A stretch of 64,000 nucleotides of DNA from Novispirillum itersonii (GCF_014205675.1 NZ_JACIIX010000002.1:1-64000), one strand, 5' to 3'; positions 31,710-41,703 are shown, numbered from the stretch's first letter. Made by a program: numbers and translations. The notes: generated by a model not told the origin, from the sequence alone.

Positions 31710-32636
31710 ATGGCGAAGCAGATACCGCCCGTGGGTAACAACACTCCGCCCGGATCCCGGGCTAACAACTCCAAAGCGGCGGCCGCCGGTTCGGAGGGTG
31801 TTGCTCTGTCCGGTATCGGTATGGTCAGCGTGGATGGTGAAGCCCCGCTCTCGGCGCCGCTGTCAGGCGGGAAGGCTCCCGCAGCAGTTGTGATGGCGCG
31901 GAGTCCCCGGGTCCGCCTGCTGCCGCTGGTGATCTTTGCTTCCGTTCTGATGCTGTCGGCCCGGCTGGGAAGCCTGTGGCAGGATGCGCAGTCTCTGCCC
32001 GAGAGCCTTCAGGTGGGGCAGAATCAGGCCTTTGCCCAGCAGGCCTCGACCTCGGTCACGCCGCCGCTGCCGCTGACGTCACCGCCTGCGGCGATGCTGG
32101 CGGTCCAGTCGGGGCCCCGCATTCAGCTGGCGCAGGGCGGGGAAGGGACACCGGCTCCGTCCGGGCCGACGTCGATTACCAGCGGAGGGGCCTGTGATCC
32201 ACTGAAGGATCCGGTCAACCTGACCCAGACGGAAATTGACGTGCTGCAAAAACTGGCGGAACGCCGGGAAGTGATGGATAAGCGCGAACGGGAACTTGAG
32301 ACCCGCGAGAATTTGTTAAAAGCGGCCGAACAGCGTATTGACGCTAAGGTCACTGATATGCGTACACTTGAAAATACGATTAAGGACCTGCTGAAAAAGC
32401 ATGATGCGCAGGAACTGGAGCGCATCAACCAGCTGGTGAAGATCTATGCGGCAATGAAGCCGGTTGAGGCTGCTGCAATTTTCAATGATCTTGAGATGGA
32501 CATTCTTCTCACGATCATGGAAAACATGAAGGAAGCGAAGTCTGCCTCGATTCTGGCAGCGATGGATCCGGCCAAGGCCCGGATCCTCACCGCGGAATTG
32601 AGCAAGCGCCGCAAAATTCCACTCCCTGGTCAGTGA
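31710..32636 (+). CDS. MotE-like flagellar protein with MgtE N-terminal-type domain
   Basis: The 308-residue protein has an N-terminal membrane segment (LLPLVIFASVLMLSARLG, about residues 70-87), a periplasmic linker, a coiled-coil (LQKLAERREVMDKRERELET), and a C-terminal MgtE-N-like domain with IYAAMKPVEAAAIFNDLEMD and ILTAELSKRR. In Sinorhizobium, MotE is a chaperone for the periplasmic motor protein MotC. Here the partner may be the large periplasmic protein at 35925-39509, which is inference. The C-terminal domain is periplasmic if the single segment acts as an anchor. Confidence 0.78.
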   Translation: MAKQIPPVGNNTPPGSRANNSKAAAAGSEGVALSGIGMVSVDGEAPLSAPLSGGKAPAAVVMARSPRVRLLPLVIFASVLMLSARLGSLWQDAQSLPESLQVGQNQAFAQQASTSVTPPLPLTSPPAAMLAVQSGPRIQLAQGGEGTPAPSGPTSITSGGACDPLKDPVNLTQTEIDVLQKLAERREVMDKRERELETRENLLKAAEQRIDAKVTDMRTLENTIKDLLKKHDAQELERINQLVKIYAAMKPVEAAAIFNDLEMDILLTIMENMKEAKSASILAAMDPAKARILTAELSKRRKIPLPGQ

Positions 32637-32765
32637 GGGGGCGGTTTTGGGGGGTTGAGCGGGGAAAGGGGTTGCGTGTGGCCCCCTGACTCCTTTAAAA
32701 ACAAGGCGGAACTGTGTTCTGCAAAAGCGATGGCTGCCCTAGGGCTGTCATGAACGGAGTGTCAG

Positions 32766-33155
32766 ATGGCTGTCGATAAGAACATGAACATCCTGATTGT
32801 GGATGACTATAAGACGATGCTGCGCATCATCCGCAATCTGCTTAAGCAACTTGGCTTTAACAATATCGACGAAGCCACTGACGGCAGCATGGCGCTGCAG
32901 CAGCTCCGTTCGGGCCAGACCTACGGTCTGGTGATCTCCGACTGGAACATGGAGCCGATGACCGGCTTGCAGCTGCTGCGCGAAGTGCGGGCGGATGCCA
33001 AGCTGAAGGCTCTGCCGTTCATCATGGTCACTGCGGAATCCAAGTCCGAGAACGTGATCGCCGCGAAGGAAGCCGGTGTTTCCAACTACATCGTGAAGCC
33101 GTTCAACGCGGAAACGCTGAAGTCGAAGATGGTCAGCGTCCTCGGGGACTTCTGA
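32766..33155 (+). CDS. cheY: Chemotaxis response regulator CheY
   Basis: The 129-residue single-domain receiver has the acidic pair D13/D14, phospho-acceptor D59 (VISDWNMEP), T89 and K111 (IVKPF). The [12 protein letters not shown] segment is typical of CheY. Phosphorylated CheY would bind the FliM peptide encoded upstream. The ATG at 32766 is preceded by CGGAGTGTCAG. It is followed by its own terminator and then by cheZ. Confidence 0.95.
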   Translation: MAVDKNMNILIVDDYKTMLRIIRNLLKQLGFNNIDEATDGSMALQQLRSGQTYGLVISDWNMEPMTGLQLLREVRADAKLKALPFIMVTAESKSENVIAAKEAGVSNYIVKPFNAETLKSKMVSVLGDF

Positions 33156-33176
33156 TCGGGTTTCGCGGACAGTAAG

Positions 33177-33208
33177 CAGCGGCAGGGTCTCTCTGCCGCT
33201 GTTGTTCT
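33177..33208 (+). terminator. Terminator after cheY
   Basis: A perfect 9-bp stem (CAGCGGCAG with CTGCCGCTG) and 7-nt loop followed by TTGTTCTTT. The remaining 33209-33452 contains no gene and no clear promoter that I could recognise, though cheZ must be started there. Confidence 0.85.
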
Positions 33209-33452
33209 TTCTGCGTATGGCATCATCCGGCAGGGGCTGTCTCAACGCTTCTTCGGTGATGTTTTCCCATACCGGAAGAGCATGGTCTGCAAGGCCGGAG
33301 AGGGGGGTGCCCCTTGTGCGTGTATCAGTCGCTGTGCCCTGCCAGTTTAAGGGGCTGGTGCCGGATCCATAAGCAGGATACTTTTTTTAAATCGGATCTG
33401 TTGCCGGTCTCTGCGGGGGGCAGAGCAGGGGAATCCTGGGAGGATCGTGGTT

Positions 33453-34172
33453 ATGGCAGCTAATGGTACTGCTCCGGGGTCGGGGCTTCAGGCTTCAATC
33501 GCAAACTGTGTTTCGGATATCCGCCGCCGTCAGGGCGATGCGGTCCCGGTTGACCGCATCGGTATTATTGTCGGGGATATTCTGGGGTCACTCGGCGGCG
33601 AGCTGACCGCCGAGGACATGCGGCTCTATCAGGAGCTGGAAGGCCTGTCCCGGTACATTCAGCAGGCTAAGCAGGAAATCGCGTCGCTGAATCCGACCGA
33701 TATCCGGGAAGAATTCCTTCCGACCGCCGCTGACGAGCTCGACGCCATTGTTCAGGCCACAGAAAACGCGACCGGTGCCATCATGGATGCGACGGAAGTG
33801 ATTGAAGCGGTGGCCGGAGAGGTTGACGGGGATGCGTCGGGGCGGCTGATGGATGCCACCACGATGATCTATGAAGCCTGTTCGTTTCAGGATCTGACCG
33901 GCCAGCGCATCACCAAGGTGGTGCGGATGCTGAAAAGCATCGAAGACCGTGTCGACAATCTGATCAAGGCCTTCGATCCGGAAACATTGGCGGCGGCCCG
34001 TGCCGCTTCGAATCCGACGGATGTGCAGGCTGCCGGAAACTACGGTCGTCAGCAGGCTGCCGCTGTCGGTGACCGCGATGGCGATACCGGCCTGCTCAAT
34101 GGGCCGCAGTCGTCCGCCTCGGCGATGGCGCAGGATGATATTGATGCGCTGCTTGCCAGCTTTGACAAATAA
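33453..34172 (+). CDS. cheZ: CheZ-type CheY phosphatase
   Basis: The 239-residue protein has long helices with the CheZ signature FQDLTGQRITKVVRML (the helix that carries the catalytic Gln) and a C-terminal peptide DDIDALLASFDK like the CheY-binding tail of CheZ, joined by a flexible linker (about 185-225). It would dephosphorylate CheY-P. Distant CheZ proteins are known outside gammaproteobacteria, and the place next to cheY supports this. The ATG at 33453 was chosen because GGGAGG lies 9 nt before it; the GTG at 33447 is too close. Confidence 0.85.
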   Translation: MAANGTAPGSGLQASIANCVSDIRRRQGDAVPVDRIGIIVGDILGSLGGELTAEDMRLYQELEGLSRYIQQAKQEIASLNPTDIREEFLPTAADELDAIVQATENATGAIMDATEVIEAVAGEVDGDASGRLMDATTMIYEACSFQDLTGQRITKVVRMLKSIEDRVDNLIKAFDPETLAAARAASNPTDVQAAGNYGRQQAAAVGDRDGDTGLLNGPQSSASAMAQDDIDALLASFDK

Positions 34173-34234
34173 TTAAGGGTGCTGCGGGATGCTCCATGGC
34201 ATGAGTGTGGATGCCTGAGAGAGTGTGAGGCCCG

Positions 34235-35092
34235 GTGTACTTTACGGTTCATCCCCAGCAGACAGATGACATGTCTTCCGCCCCCGCGACTCCGGATCGG
34301 TCGCGGGGGCGGACTATTATTACGCTCTATCTGTCTGTCTTTATTATCCTGCTCGCCTTTTTCATCGTTCTGTATGCGTTATCGCAGAACGAGCCGACCC
34401 AGACCCAGACCGTCATGGGCAGTGTCTCCCGTCATTTTCAGGATCCGGCGAAAGCTGTTCCTGCCCCGACCACCCGGAATGGGTCTCCGCTGCGGATGCC
34501 GGAGACCGGGCTGGTGGGGGATCCGGAGTCGGCCCGCCTTTCCCTTCCCGGCATGCGGACTCCGACCCGCCCGGCGGACCGCAGTCTCTCCCAATCGCCT
34601 TATCAGAAGCAGCTGGCTGATGCGATCTCGGTTGCCGTTCCGACGGCGACCCTGATCATGCTCGCCGACGATGTTCTGGAAGCGCGGATGCGGGCAGATG
34701 CCTTGTTTTTCTCCGAAAATGCCCGTATTCGCCCGGGGCGTGAAGAACTTGTTGACCGTTTGGTGGCACTGTTGGCATCACCTCCGCCCGGACTTGTCTA
34801 CGAGATGGAATTTCGGGTTGGAACCGATTACGATTCCACGAAAAGTTTGCTCGGTGATATGGTTGGCAACGTTTCATCCCCCGGGGGCGGGGAGGAGGCT
34901 GGCGTTGATGGGGGAAGCGACCCCCGCCAGATCAGCCGGTCGCGGATGGCGCTGGCGCTGTCGCGGGCCGGGACCTTTGCCCGGCTGACCATTGGCCGCG
35001 GAGCCTCTCCGCAGACGGTGGCGGTTGGTGTTGATCCCGGGTTGCCGGACGAAATCCGGTTGGTGTTCCGGCTGCGGGCGTCTGGCCGTTAA
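34235..35092 (+). CDS. MotB-like motor protein lacking the channel Asp
   Basis: The 285-residue protein has one transmembrane segment (about residues 27-49, IITLYLSVFIILLAFFIVLY) and a degenerate OmpA/MotB-type periplasmic domain (about 145-280) with LFFSENARIRPGREELVDRL and RSRMALALSRAG. When the segment is aligned with the next MotB-like protein, the proton-carrying Asp is Leu. It therefore cannot by itself be a canonical stator ion carrier. The start is uncertain: GTG at 34235 has TGAGG upstream, while ATG at 34271 would remove 12 residues. No motA is nearby. Confidence 0.7.
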   Translation: MYFTVHPQQTDDMSSAPATPDRSRGRTIITLYLSVFIILLAFFIVLYALSQNEPTQTQTVMGSVSRHFQDPAKAVPAPTTRNGSPLRMPETGLVGDPESARLSLPGMRTPTRPADRSLSQSPYQKQLADAISVAVPTATLIMLADDVLEARMRADALFFSENARIRPGREELVDRLVALLASPPPGLVYEMEFRVGTDYDSTKSLLGDMVGNVSSPGGGEEAGVDGGSDPRQISRSRMALALSRAGTFARLTIGRGASPQTVAVGVDPGLPDEIRLVFRLRASGR

Positions 35093-35184
35093 CAGACTCC
35101 GGCGGTGGTATGGTGCCGGGGTGGTGTAGTAATAGAGCGCGGTGATGCCCGGTCGTCGGGTTAACAGGATACGGTCAGAGCATT

Positions 35185-35925
35185 ATGAATGATTCAGTCT
35201 TCACCGCTGCCGCCGCACGGCCGCCCCTCAGCGAAGGGGGGCTGGGGAGCGCGTGGGTGCTGACGTTCTGTGATCTGATCCTGCTGATTTTGGTTTTCTT
35301 TCTGATGCTTTACGCGACGAATACGCCCCGGACCCGGGATCTTGCGGCAGCGGTGGGAAGTATTGCCCAGACCCTGAACCCCGGAAACGTGAAGCCTCGG
35401 CTGGCGCTGCGCCCGGCGCCGGAACCGGCCCTGACGGCCGCCCGGACCGCCCCGGCCTCCAATCTGTCGTATCTGCGTCTGGTTCTGGAGCAGACCCGCG
35501 ATCAGTCCCCGGCCCTGAAAGACATGTTGCTGACGGAACAGGAAGGCCAGCTTGTGATTTCTCTCCCCGGTGACCTTCTGTTCCCTCCCGGAGAAACCAT
35601 GCCCCGGCCGGATGCTGCCGCAGCGGTGGCGGAGCTGGCTTCGGTCCTGTCCCGTCTGAGCAACCGGGTTGCCGTCGCCGGGCATGCGGAGCCCCTGCCG
35701 CTGTCGCCCTCCGGGCTTTCCGCGTGGGAGCTGTCTCTGGCCCGTGCCGCATCGGTTGCGGCCATGCTGGTGGCCCATGGCTATCCGGGGCATCCGCTGA
35801 TTCTCGGGTATGGTGACAGCAGACCGCTTCCGGCAACCCCGCCGGAGCAGAGCGTCAGTGCGGATACCGGGGCGGCGCTGGCCCGCCGGGTTGATCTTCT
35901 CGTCCTGCCGGGGAGGGATGGCTGA
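35185..35925 (+). CDS. MotB-like motor protein with channel Asp
   Basis: The 246-residue protein has a transmembrane segment (about 24-44) with D30 in WVLTFCDLILLILVFFLMLY, the position of the MotB proton-binding Asp, and a periplasmic OmpA-like domain with VAVAGHAEPLPLS, AWELSLARAASVAAMLVAHG and GYGDSRPL. It could pair with a MotA encoded elsewhere, or with the preceding MotB-like protein. The basic cytoplasmic N-terminus usual in MotB is short here. Its stop overlaps the ATG of the next gene (TGATG), so the large periplasmic protein is translationally coupled to it. Confidence 0.78.
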   Translation: MNDSVFTAAAARPPLSEGGLGSAWVLTFCDLILLILVFFLMLYATNTPRTRDLAAAVGSIAQTLNPGNVKPRLALRPAPEPALTAARTAPASNLSYLRLVLEQTRDQSPALKDMLLTEQEGQLVISLPGDLLFPPGETMPRPDAAAAVAELASVLSRLSNRVAVAGHAEPLPLSPSGLSAWELSLARAASVAAMLVAHGYPGHPLILGYGDSRPLPATPPEQSVSADTGAALARRVDLLVLPGRDG

Positions 35926-38900
35926 TGTCTCCGGTCCGGTTCTTTCCGATGATCCGTGTTCCTTCAACGGCCCATGGTGCCGCAAAACACCGGCTGTCGC
36001 TGCGGCTTGGTGTGGCGCTGGCTGTTCTGGCCGGTTTTGGTGTGGCTGAGGATGTTCAGGCGGCACAGATCCGCTCGGCCCCGCATAAGGATTATGGCCG
36101 TGTGGTCTTCGACTGGAACGGCACGGTCGGCTATTCGGCATCCGTCGAAAAAGGCAAGGTGATCATCACCTTCGATCAGCCGGTGCAGGATGATCCGGCC
36201 AAGGTTGCCCGCAGCCTCGGCGAATACGTCTCCGGGGCCCGTCTGAGTCCCGACCGCAAGACGGTGACGTTTGACCTGAAAGGGGACTTCGCCCCCAAGG
36301 CCTTCACCTCCGGCAAGTCAGTGGTGCTGGATCTGCGGAAGAGCCGCGAGGATGCGGACGCGCCTGCTGAGAAAGTGGCAGATGCCAAACCGGCCGAGAC
36401 CAAGGCCGCCCCGGATGCCAAAGGGCAGGACAGTAAACCTGCCGAAGCGAAAGCGGCAGACAGCAAGGCAGCCGATCCGAAGGTCGCTGACCCGAAGGCG
36501 ACGAAGCCCGCCGGGAACACGCTGCCGGTGACGGTGGCGGAGCAGCAGGGCGGCACCCGTCTGACATTCGAGTGGCCGAAAGACACCAAATACCGGGTGG
36601 AGCTTCTGCCCGACCGCAGCCGCTTTACCTTCCAGCGCCCGGCGGTGGTGGATGTTGCGGCGGTGCGCTCGCATCTGCCCGATTCGATGCAAGGGTTCAC
36701 CGCGACGACCACGCCGAAAACGCTGGTGGTGGATATCCCGTTGCCGCCGCAGGGAAAGATGCGGCATTCAGCGACCGGCAACCGGGTTCAGGTCGATGTG
36801 ACGGCCCCCAATGGTCAGGCGACACCGAAGGAACATCCGGTGGCTCCTCCGGCGGCCCCTCCGGCGGCAGAGACACCGGTGGCGTCTGCCCCCGCCGCCG
36901 CCCCGCAGGCTGCGGCTCCTGCTCCGGCCTCTGCGGTGACACCGCCTGCGGCTGTTGCGGCAGCGCCTGCCACCAAGCCCCCGGCGACCGGGGAAGCCCC
37001 GGCGATCAGTCCGGCAGCGGCGGCGCTGGAACAGCTGATGCGCGATAAGCTGGGGATGAACCGTCCGGGGCCGGGCAACCCGGTGCAGCCGGTGCCGGAT
37101 CAGCAGGCCGATGGATCGGAGCCTCTGGCCAGTCCCCCGCTGCAACCGGTGCCGCAGGCCAATGACTCCCGGGTTGCCAGTCTGAGTTTCCCGTGGAATG
37201 AGCCGACCGGCGCCGCCGTTTTCTGGCGTGGTGGCTGGCTGTGGGCGGTGTTTGACCGCCCGTCTGAAGTGGATGTCGGCCTGCTGAAGCGGCTGGGCGG
37301 TGGTCTCGTCCTGCATGTGGAACAGGTGCCGAGCAAGACCGCCACCGTGGTGCGGATGCTGATTGAGCCGGGATTCAATCCGTCCGTCCGCCGGGAAGGG
37401 CAGCTGTGGGTGGTTGACCTGATGAATCAGGCGCCGCGCCCGGCCCGTCCGTTGCCGGTTGAGGCCCAGTCGAAGAGTGCGGTCGGGCCGCGCCTTCTGG
37501 TGCAGGTGACCGATCCGGGCCGGGCGATGGTGCTGGAAGATCCGGAAGTCGGGGACCGCTTCATTGCCGTCCCGGTGATTCCGACCGGCAGCGGTATTTT
37601 CCCGACCTTCCGCTACCCGGATCTTGATCTGCCGGTGACGGTGCAGGGTATTTTGGTCGAACCCCATACCGATGGGATTGTCGTCAATTCCAGCCGGTCC
37701 GGCGTTGAAATGACGCAGCCGGGGACCGGCCTGACCTTCTCGCCGGATCTGACGCAGATGCGGACACTGGCGGCGGTGGGGACCAAGACCAACCTGCACC
37801 GGGTGCTGGATATCGACACCTGGATGCATGGGCCGGAGTCGGATTTCCTGAAGAACCGCCAGCTGTTGCAGATTGCGGTGGCCAACGCCCCCGGCGGGCG
37901 GCGGACCAATGCCCGGCTGGATCTGGCGCGCTTCTTCTTTGCGCACGGTTACGAGGCGGAAGCCCTCGGGGTGCTGCGGACGATGCTGACCGACCAGCCG
38001 GAAATCGAGCAGACGGCCGCCTTCCGGGCCCTGCGCGGGGTCTCCAACTATGCCATGGGCCGTTATGGCGAGGCGGTGGATGACCTCAGCCATTCCAGCC
38101 TGTCCGGGGTGGAGGAGGCGGCCTTCTGGCGCGGGGCGGCTCTGGCGGAGCAGGGGGCTCCGGCCCTTCAGGCCCTGACCATGCGGGAATATGGCAGTCT
38201 GCTGGGATCGTATCCGCGCCGGGTCAAGGTGCCGCTGGCGCTGACGGCGGCCACTGCCACCGTCGCGGCGGGGGATGACCTTGGGACCAATACCTTCCTG
38301 ACCGCCGCCAAGGTGCCGGATAACACCGCCCATGAACTGGCCGCCATCGGCTATCTGTCCGGAAAGCAGGAAGAGCTGCGCGGCAATTTCGATCAGGCGC
38401 TGAACACCTATGACACAGTGGCGGAAACCACCGACCGCTATTACCGGGCGATGGCGATCTATGATGCCCTGATGCTGCGCAACCGGCTGGAAGAGCTGTC
38501 TCTGGACAAACTGGTCGCCGGATTGGAAAGCCTGCGCTTTGCCTGGCGCGGCGGGGACTTTGAATTCAAGCTGCTGATGCAGCTTGGCGATCTGTATACC
38601 CAGAAGCAGGATTTCGGCGAGGCGCTGCGGGTCTGGCAGCAGGCGGCATCTTACTTCGAGGATCGCAAGGAAGCGGTGATTGCCGCCAACCGGATGCGGG
38701 AAACCTTCGAAAAGCTGTTCTTCGACGGTGCGGCGGATGCTCTGCCGCCGATCCGGGCCATTGCCTTGTATGAAGAGTTCCGTGAACTGACCCCGGCGGG
38801 GCCGAAGGGGGATGAGATGATCCGCCGTCTGGCCGACCGTCTGGTTGGGGTGGATCTGCTGCCGCAGGCTGCGGCCCTGCTCGATCGCCAGATCGAATTC

Positions 38901-39509
38901 CGCCTGAGCGGGCAGGATAAGGTTAAGGTCGGCACCCGCCTCGGTCTGGTTTATCTGTTGAACCGCGAGCCGCAGAAGGCTGTCGAGTCGCTGCTGAAGA
39001 CCTCGAACCCGGACACCACGCCGCAACCGTTGGAGCGGCAGCGGCAGCGCCTGATGGCACGGGCGCTGGCCGATATGGGCCGCAGCCCGGATGCGATTGA
39101 TCTGCTGGAGGTGGATGACAGCCGTGAGGCCGATCTGCTGCGGGCGGAAATCTACTGGAAAGACCGCAACTGGCCCAAGGTGGCGGAAGTCTTCTCCCGC
39201 CTGCTGCCGGAACCGGCGGCGGACCTGACCCTGACCGATAATCAGGCGCGGATGCTGCTGGACTGGGCCACGGCCCTGACGCTGGGGCAGAACGAGCGTG
39301 GCGTGTTTGAACTGCGCCGCCGCTATATCGGGGCGATGGAGAAAACGCCGTTTGCCAATGCGTTTGATCTGATCACCACCACGCCGGAAGGCGGGTTGAT
39401 CGATTACCGGACCATTGCCAACCGCATCAAGCAGGCGGAAAACTTCCAGTCCTTCCTGTCCAGCTATCAGGAGCGGCTGCGGAATCAGGGCCTGAGCGGC
39501 ATCAACTGA
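35925..39509 (+). CDS. Large periplasmic protein with AMIN-like domains and TPR repeats (motor-associated)
   Basis: The 1194-residue precursor has a signal peptide (LSLRLGVALAVLAGFGVAED, cleavage near VQA-A). Three beta-rich AMIN-like segments follow: about residues 50-145 (YGRVVFDWNGTVGYSASV), about 205-300 (GGTRLTFEWPKDTKYRVELL) and about 420-510 (AVFWRGGWLWAVFDRP), separated by Ala/Pro/Lys linkers. Residues about 640-1190 are helical TPR-type repeats such as LARFFFAHGYEAEALGVLRT and RYGEAVDDLSHSSLSG. AMIN domains often bind peptidoglycan. Coupling to a MotB-like gene suggests a periplasmic scaffold for stators, comparable in role to rhizobial MotC but unlike it in sequence. The function is inference. 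Confidence 0.75.
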   Translation: MSPVRFFPMIRVPSTAHGAAKHRLSLRLGVALAVLAGFGVAEDVQAAQIRSAPHKDYGRVVFDWNGTVGYSASVEKGKVIITFDQPVQDDPAKVARSLGEYVSGARLSPDRKTVTFDLKGDFAPKAFTSGKSVVLDLRKSREDADAPAEKVADAKPAETKAAPDAKGQDSKPAEAKAADSKAADPKVADPKATKPAGNTLPVTVAEQQGGTRLTFEWPKDTKYRVELLPDRSRFTFQRPAVVDVAAVRSHLPDSMQGFTATTTPKTLVVDIPLPPQGKMRHSATGNRVQVDVTAPNGQATPKEHPVAPPAAPPAAETPVASAPAAAPQAAAPAPASAVTPPAAVAAAPATKPPATGEAPAISPAAAALEQLMRDKLGMNRPGPGNPVQPVPDQQADGSEPLASPPLQPVPQANDSRVASLSFPWNEPTGAAVFWRGGWLWAVFDRPSEVDVGLLKRLGGGLVLHVEQVPSKTATVVRMLIEPGFNPSVRREGQLWVVDLMNQAPRPARPLPVEAQSKSAVGPRLLVQVTDPGRAMVLEDPEVGDRFIAVPVIPTGSGIFPTFRYPDLDLPVTVQGILVEPHTDGIVVNSSRSGVEMTQPGTGLTFSPDLTQMRTLAAVGTKTNLHRVLDIDTWMHGPESDFLKNRQLLQIAVANAPGGRRTNARLDLARFFFAHGYEAEALGVLRTMLTDQPEIEQTAAFRALRGVSNYAMGRYGEAVDDLSHSSLSGVEEAAFWRGAALAEQGAPALQALTMREYGSLLGSYPRRVKVPLALTAATATVAAGDDLGTNTFLTAAKVPDNTAHELAAIGYLSGKQEELRGNFDQALNTYDTVAETTDRYYRAMAIYDALMLRNRLEELSLDKLVAGLESLRFAWRGGDFEFKLLMQLGDLYTQKQDFGEALRVWQQAASYFEDRKEAVIAANRMRETFEKLFFDGAADALPPIRAIALYEEFRELTPAGPKGDEMIRRLADRLVGVDLLPQAAALLDRQIEFRLSGQDKVKVGTRLGLVYLLNREPQKAVESLLKTSNPDTTPQPLERQRQRLMARALADMGRSPDAIDLLEVDDSREADLLRAEIYWKDRNWPKVAEVFSRLLPEPAADLTLTDNQARMLLDWATALTLGQNERGVFELRRRYIGAMEKTPFANAFDLITTTPEGGLIDYRTIANRIKQAENFQSFLSSYQERLRNQGLSGIN

Positions 39510-39535
39510 TCTCCTTGCCGGTCTGACCGGTGTTG

Positions 39536-39570
39536 ACACCCCCGGAGCCCAGTGCCCGGGGGTGTGGTCT
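39536..39570 (+). terminator. Terminator after the periplasmic TPR gene
   Basis: A 10-bp stem (ACACCCCCGG with CCGGGGGTGT) with 10-nt loop followed by GGTCTTTTC, between convergent genes. Confidence 0.8.
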
Positions 39571-39572
39571 TT

Positions 39573-41327
39573 TCAGGCAGAGCCGCCTGCCGCAGACGCT
39601 GCGCGGCTGGCATGCAGGGGAACAATGTCCCCTCCCTGCGGGGCTTTTTCCTCGGCGGTTTCCGCCATGGCCTGAGTGCGCAGCCACGACAGGAAGCTGT
39701 CCACCTTCCGCTCCAGCCCGGTGCTGTCTTCCAGCAGGGTGGTTGAGGCCGCCAGAACGGTTTCAGACAGCTGGCGGGTGGTCTGGGCCATGCTGGCAAC
39801 GCCGGAGATGCTGCGGGCGGTATCGCGGGCCCCGACCGAGACGTGCTCAACGTTGCGGGCGATTTCCTCGGTGGCGCCACGCTGCTGCTCAATGGCCCCG
39901 GCTTCGGCAGCGGACAGTTCTTCCAGCGTGTTGATGACGCCGACAATCCGCTCCACAGTCACCGCAGCGGCCTGACTGGCCTCCTGCACCGAGCTGATGC
40001 GGGTGTTGATGTCGCGCGCGGCGTCCGCGGTCTGTCCGGCCAGTGCCTTCACTTCATTGGCGACAACGGTGAAGCCCCGTCCGGCTTCCCCGGCCCGTGC
40101 CGCTTCGATGGTGGCATTCAGGGCCAGCAGGTTGGTCTGATTGGCGATCGCCTGAATCAGCTGCAAAACCTGCCCGATCTCGGTGGCGGTCACGCACAGG
40201 GCGGCAATCTCGCTGCTGACGGCGGCGGCATCATCAACGGCGGAGCGGGCAATGGCGGCGGATTTCTGCTTCTGGCGGGAGATTTCTTCGATCGAGGCGG
40301 TCAGCTCGGTCCCGGCGGAGGCAGAGGCTTCCTCGGTGCCTGACAGCGCGGTTTCGCTGTGGCTGGTGGTGTCGTCTGCGGTGCCGCTCAGGGTGATGGC
40401 GGTTTCATGCAGGGAGGCCCCGGAGTCCTTGAGGGAGGACACGGCGGTGCGCACCCGGTCTTCGAGGGAGGCGGCGAGGGACAGCAGGTCGTCGCGGCGC
40501 TGTTGGGCGGCCAGACGGGTCTGTTCTTCCCGTTCCTTGCGCAGGCGCGCGGCTTCGGCGGCATTCTGGCGGAACAGGTCAAGGGCCCGGGCCATATCCC
40601 CCAGATCATCCTGCCGCTGGAGGAACGGGACCTGTGCCTGAAGGTTCCCTTCGGCGATATTGCCCATGGTGCCCCGGATCTTCAGCAACGGTCCGGTCAG
40701 CCACAGCCGGGCCAGCAGCAGGGCGGAGGCCAGCGCCAGCAGGCTGGCCCCCAGCCCGAAGGCGGCACCGACGATCTGCGCATGGCGGATCGGGGCATAA
40801 AATTCGGCGGTGGTCTGGCCGACAAACAGGATGCCGATCACCGCGCCGTTGCGGTCACGGATCGGGTCGTAGCCGACAATGTAGGGCTGACCGAGAATGT
40901 CGATGGTGCCCCGGTACGGCTCCCCCCGGACCAGTGTGGCTTCATAGGCGGCATTGCGGTCAAGGGCTGTGCCGACCGCGCGGCTGCCATCGTTCTTCTG
41001 GATGCTGGTGGCAATCCGGGTGTCGCGCATGAACACGGTGGCAACCCCCCGGGTGACGGAGGAAATCCGGTCGGGAATCGCATTATTGCCGTTCAGCACC
41101 GCTTCCCCGGCCCACATCTGGCCGTCTTCGAGGAAGAAGGGACCTCCGACATCTTTCAGTTCTTTCCACGCGACCCGCATGGCCAGTTCGACGGCATCAT
41201 TGGCGCGTCGTTCGGCGTCCCGGGTCAGCAGGACCGAATTAACGGCTGTCACTGCTGCGGCCACGCTGAGGGCGGTCAGAACGACAATGGCGGCAATCCG
41301 CCACGAGAGAGTCAGTCGGAATTTCAT
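39573..41327 (-). CDS. Methyl-accepting chemotaxis protein with single-Cache sensor
   Basis: The 584-residue receptor has TM1 (about 10-30, [20 protein letters not shown]), a periplasmic single-Cache domain of the sCache_3 type (about 35-185, with [15 protein letters not shown] and [19 protein letters not shown]), TM2 (about 190-212), HAMP, and the cytoplasmic signalling domain with the hairpin tip [20 protein letters not shown]. It would sense a small ligand and control a CheA kinase not in this window. The ATG at 41327 was preferred to one at 41333 because of spacing to AGGGG. It is convergent with the TPR gene. The 41328-41703 gap upstream contains no gene. Confidence 0.92.
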   Translation of the reverse strand: MKFRLTLSWRIAAIVVLTALSVAAAVTAVNSVLLTRDAERRANDAVELAMRVAWKELKDVGGPFFLEDGQMWAGEAVLNGNNAIPDRISSVTRGVATVFMRDTRIATSIQKNDGSRAVGTALDRNAAYEATLVRGEPYRGTIDILGQPYIVGYDPIRDRNGAVIGILFVGQTTAEFYAPIRHAQIVGAAFGLGASLLALASALLLARLWLTGPLLKIRGTMGNIAEGNLQAQVPFLQRQDDLGDMARALDLFRQNAAEAARLRKEREEQTRLAAQQRRDDLLSLAASLEDRVRTAVSSLKDSGASLHETAITLSGTADDTTSHSETALSGTEEASASAGTELTASIEEISRQKQKSAAIARSAVDDAAAVSSEIAALCVTATEIGQVLQLIQAIANQTNLLALNATIEAARAGEAGRGFTVVANEVKALAGQTADAARDINTRISSVQEASQAAAVTVERIVGVINTLEELSAAEAGAIEQQRGATEEIARNVEHVSVGARDTARSISGVASMAQTTRQLSETVLAASTTLLEDSTGLERKVDSFLSWLRTQAMAETAEEKAPQGGDIVPLHASRAASAAGGSA

Positions 41328-41668
41328 GGTCATCCCCTGACGGCCGGACGGATGCTCTTCTGTGCCCGCATGGCCGCTCTTTGCCCGGCCCAGAATTCTG
41401 TGGGGTGCCGGATTACTTCAGTTTTGTGACGCGCACCATTGGCCTTTTTTTCTTTATGGTCAATGAGCCGAAGGGCGTAAGAGGCAGGGGGATCTGTTGC
41501 AGGCATATGTCTAAAGATATATTCCAGAACAGCCTATTAAATAAGGAAATTTTAATAAATAAGGTTTTATGCGCCCCTGTGCAGGGAAACCGCCGGACGG
41601 GAATTGCCCTGAGGGAAGGCTGCTTTTCCGGCATGGCTGTTATGTGCGGATTGGAAGAAGGCAAAAGA

Positions 41669-41700
41669 AAACCCCGCCAAGCCGAAGACTTGACGGGGTT
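41669..41700 (-). terminator. Terminator of the first tRNA-Pro
   Basis: A hairpin with AACCCCG/CGGGGTT outer stem and CAAG/CTTG inner stem lies 4 nt past the tRNA on the minus strand and is followed by TTTTC. Confidence 0.85.
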
Positions 41701-41703
41701 AAT

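Noticed and set aside
36768-39539. Long open frame antisense to the periplasmic TPR gene
   Set aside because: Composition is Arg/Gln/His-rich and low complexity, and the plus-strand gene has a signal peptide, coupling to its neighbour and repeat structure.
41413-41664. Small minus-strand frame between the chemoreceptor gene and tRNA-Pro
   Set aside because: No ribosome-binding site, no recognisable pattern, and composition like non-coding sequence.
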